A stretch of 6,645 nucleotides of DNA from an uncultured Actinomycetes bacterium. GTDB taxonomy: Bacteria; Actinomycetota; Actinomycetes; S36-B12; UBA5976. A program made the translations under genes and the position numbers. How positions within the stretch are numbered: the stretch's first letter is position 1; the number at the start of each line of letters is the position of its first letter. Shown here piece by piece: positions 6,008 to 6,645 of the stretch. Location: contig CAIYGJ010000157.1 in assembly GCA_903925705.1 (NCBI GenBank), positions 1 to 6,645 of the forward strand. The letters are read 5' to 3'. A model generated the notes under the pieces. It was given only the letters and a program-made list of their open reading frames with translations. It was not told the origin of the DNA and did not search any database.

Positions 6008-6051
6008 AAATAAAAACAGGCGAACCGGTTTCGGTTCGCCTGTTTTTATTT
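6008..6051. terminator. Bidirectional intrinsic terminator between pepN and the small membrane-protein gene
   Basis: A 20-bp perfect stem with a 4-nt GTTT loop: arms 6008-6027 and 6032-6051. The inner 11 bp (CAGGCGAACCG/CGGTTCGCCTG) are GC-rich, and the outer part is A-rich on the left and T-rich on the right, giving a U-tract (TTTTTATTT) whichever way it is transcribed. It starts 5 bp after the pepN stop and ends 5 bp before the stop of the convergent gene, so it should end both transcripts. Confidence 0.95.
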
Positions 6052-6056
6052 AAGTC

Positions 6057-6377
6057 CTAATAACCAATTTCGCGGCTTGCCGATTTCGCATCAACCTGGC
6101 GGTCAGCCAATGTTGGATCATCTAGGAATCCACCCTTTGTGGATTTGCGTGCTGCACTTGTCCAACTCGGCCCCAAGGTCAAAAGTGCGATGATTCCGGT
6201 AATAGTTAATGGCAAAACAACAAACCAAAGGATTGCACTTAGCGTGCCCATTGGTTCACCTGGCTGATCACCGTCATCGCGTTTAGTTGATTCGGCAAAG
6301 GCTGGCAAGACAGAAGTCGTAACCAAGATTGCAACGGCGGATGAGGTGGACCAAATGCGGCGAATGCTTGTCGTCAT
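6057..6377 (-). CDS. Small exported single-TM protein of unknown function
   Basis: I do not recognise a named family. The 106-residue product begins with a signal peptide: basic N-region (MTTSIRR), hydrophobic core (about 12-25) and a likely cleavage site AFA|ES after residue 28. A short acidic hydrophilic stretch (about 29-42, with DDGDQ) follows, then one transmembrane helix (about 45-68, rich in L, I, V, T) and a PSW-containing, basic then mixed-charge tail (70-106). If the signal is cleaved, the mature protein is a small type I membrane protein with about 14 external residues and a 37-residue cytoplasmic tail. Small proteins with this general layout are common in actinobacteria, and my assignment stops there. 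The start at 6377 is favoured by a TANNNT box 6 nt upstream. It diverges from the mscS-like gene and converges on pepN. Confidence 0.8.
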   Translation of the reverse strand: MTTSIRRIWSTSSAVAILVTTSVLPAFAESTKRDDGDQPGEPMGTLSAILWFVVLPLTITGIIALLTLGPSWTSAARKSTKGGFLDDPTLADRQVDAKSASREIGY

Positions 6378-6383
6378 GCCCCT

Positions 6384-6389
6384 AGTTTA
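6384..6389 (-). promoter_or_regulatory. -10 box TAAACT of the small membrane-protein gene, probably leaderless
   Basis: On the minus strand TAAACT is followed by AGGGGC and then the ATG at 6377, again TANNNT-N6-ATG. The AGGGG in the spacer is only 1 nt from the start codon and would not be transcribed if initiation occurs at the ATG, so it is unlikely to act as a Shine-Dalgarno. Confidence 0.5.
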
Positions 6390-6420
6390 CGATAAAAATT
6401 TCTCGACACGATTGGGACCC

Positions 6421-6459
6421 ATGACAAGTAACGCCTTTGTTGCAAAGATGGCAACATGA
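6421..6459 (+). other. 12-codon upstream ORF overlapping the mscS start (ATGA)
   Basis: ATG at 6421 opens a frame reading MTSNAFVAKMAT that ends in TGA at 6457-6459, sharing bases with the mscS ATG at 6456 in an ATGA overlap typical of translational coupling. A weak GGGA lies 3 nt before its ATG. No Shine-Dalgarno is evident before the mscS ATG itself, which makes coupling plausible. The ORF is short enough to occur by chance. Confidence 0.35.
6435..6456 (+). other. Two mutually exclusive hairpins at the mscS start
   Basis: CTTTG-TTG-CAAAG (6435-6447) and TGTTGC-AAAGATG-GCAACA (6438-6456) share bases and cannot form together. The second pairs the A of the mscS start codon and would hide it in RNA. 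Both stems are short (5 and 6 bp). Confidence 0.3.
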
Positions 6460-6645
6460 CTAATTCAGGATTTCCAGATTGGTTCCTCGGGGAACCTTTA
6501 AAAATAATCATTATTTTCTTAGTTGCATTTGTTGTGCGATACATCCTGGTGCGAACAAGTAACCGGGTTATTCGACAGGCTTTCGGCTCGAGCGATCGTC
6601 GTGACCAGCGAAGCTCCACTATTTCCATGGTCTTAAATACGATGA
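6456..6645 (+). CDS. MscS-family mechanosensitive ion channel, N-terminal fragment
   Basis: The frame is open from the ATG at 6456 to the window edge (63 codons plus one base), so only the N-terminus is seen. It begins MTNSGFPDWFLGEPLKI and has one hydrophobic helix at about residues 15-31 (IIIIFLVAFVVRYILV), then a basic segment (RTSNRVIRQAFG, SSDRRDQRSSTISMVLNT). A short extracytoplasmic lead, one TM and an Arg-rich linker carrying RSSTISMVLN resemble the start of actinobacterial small-conductance mechanosensitive channels, in which such a linker precedes the next membrane helix. The role would be release of solutes on hypo-osmotic shock at the inner membrane. The pore helix and beta-domain lie outside the window, so the call is tentative. 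No Shine-Dalgarno is visible; see the overlapping upstream ORF. It diverges from the small exported protein gene across 78 bp. Confidence 0.65.
   Translation, partial: MTNSGFPDWFLGEPLKIIIIFLVAFVVRYILVRTSNRVIRQAFGSSDRRDQRSSTISMVLNTM

Noticed and set aside
1..6645. Search for mobile elements, CRISPR arrays, tRNA/rRNA genes, phage or defence genes
   Set aside because: No transposase or integrase motifs, terminal inverted repeats, spaced repeats or tRNA cloverleaf patterns were seen. The region is nearly filled by ordinary metabolic and housekeeping genes.

Overview
The window reads as a compact, mid-40s % G+C (judged by eye) chromosomal segment of an actinobacterium. The evidence for that is a DsbA-like protein of the mycothiol-linked Rv2466c type, an actinobacterial RpiB with a catalytic Glu in place of Cys, an actinobacterial PepN, an Arthrobacter-type copper amine oxidase, and starts preceded by a TANNNT box at the distance expected for leaderless mRNA. 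The low G+C and tight packing would suit a streamlined planktonic lineage (acI/Nanopelagicales-like). That placement is inference, not proof.

Layout. Positions 1-209 (minus) hold the N-terminal end of an APC-type amino acid/amine permease. It diverges across 129 bp, which carry two dyad-symmetric elements, from a complete cytosolic copper amine oxidase (339-2282, plus). The oxidase converges with rpiB (2283-2729, minus) so tightly that the two stop codons abut. rpiB follows a DsbA-family thiol protein (2763-3377, minus) by 33 bp, probably as one transcript. That unit diverges from pepN, an M1 aminopeptidase (3462-6002, plus), whose start I place at a GTG 36 bp inside the longest open frame. 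A 20-bp perfect hairpin (6008-6051) terminates pepN and the convergent gene for a small signal-peptide/one-TM protein (6057-6377, minus). The latter diverges from the start of an MscS-like channel gene that runs off the right edge (6456-6645, plus).

How the genes fit. The permease/oxidase pair looks like an amine or amino acid uptake and oxidative deamination module giving aldehyde, ammonia and H2O2. The rest is housekeeping: pentose phosphate isomerisation, thiol redox, peptide turnover and osmotic release.

I see no phage, IS, CRISPR, tRNA/rRNA or obvious defence system. The most interesting signals are regulatory: a repeated TANNNT-N6-ATG geometry at three genes, dyads between permease and oxidase, a near-duplication of the pepN initiation site, and a 12-codon upstream ORF with alternative hairpins overlapping the mscS start. 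No gap between genes exceeds 300 bases.
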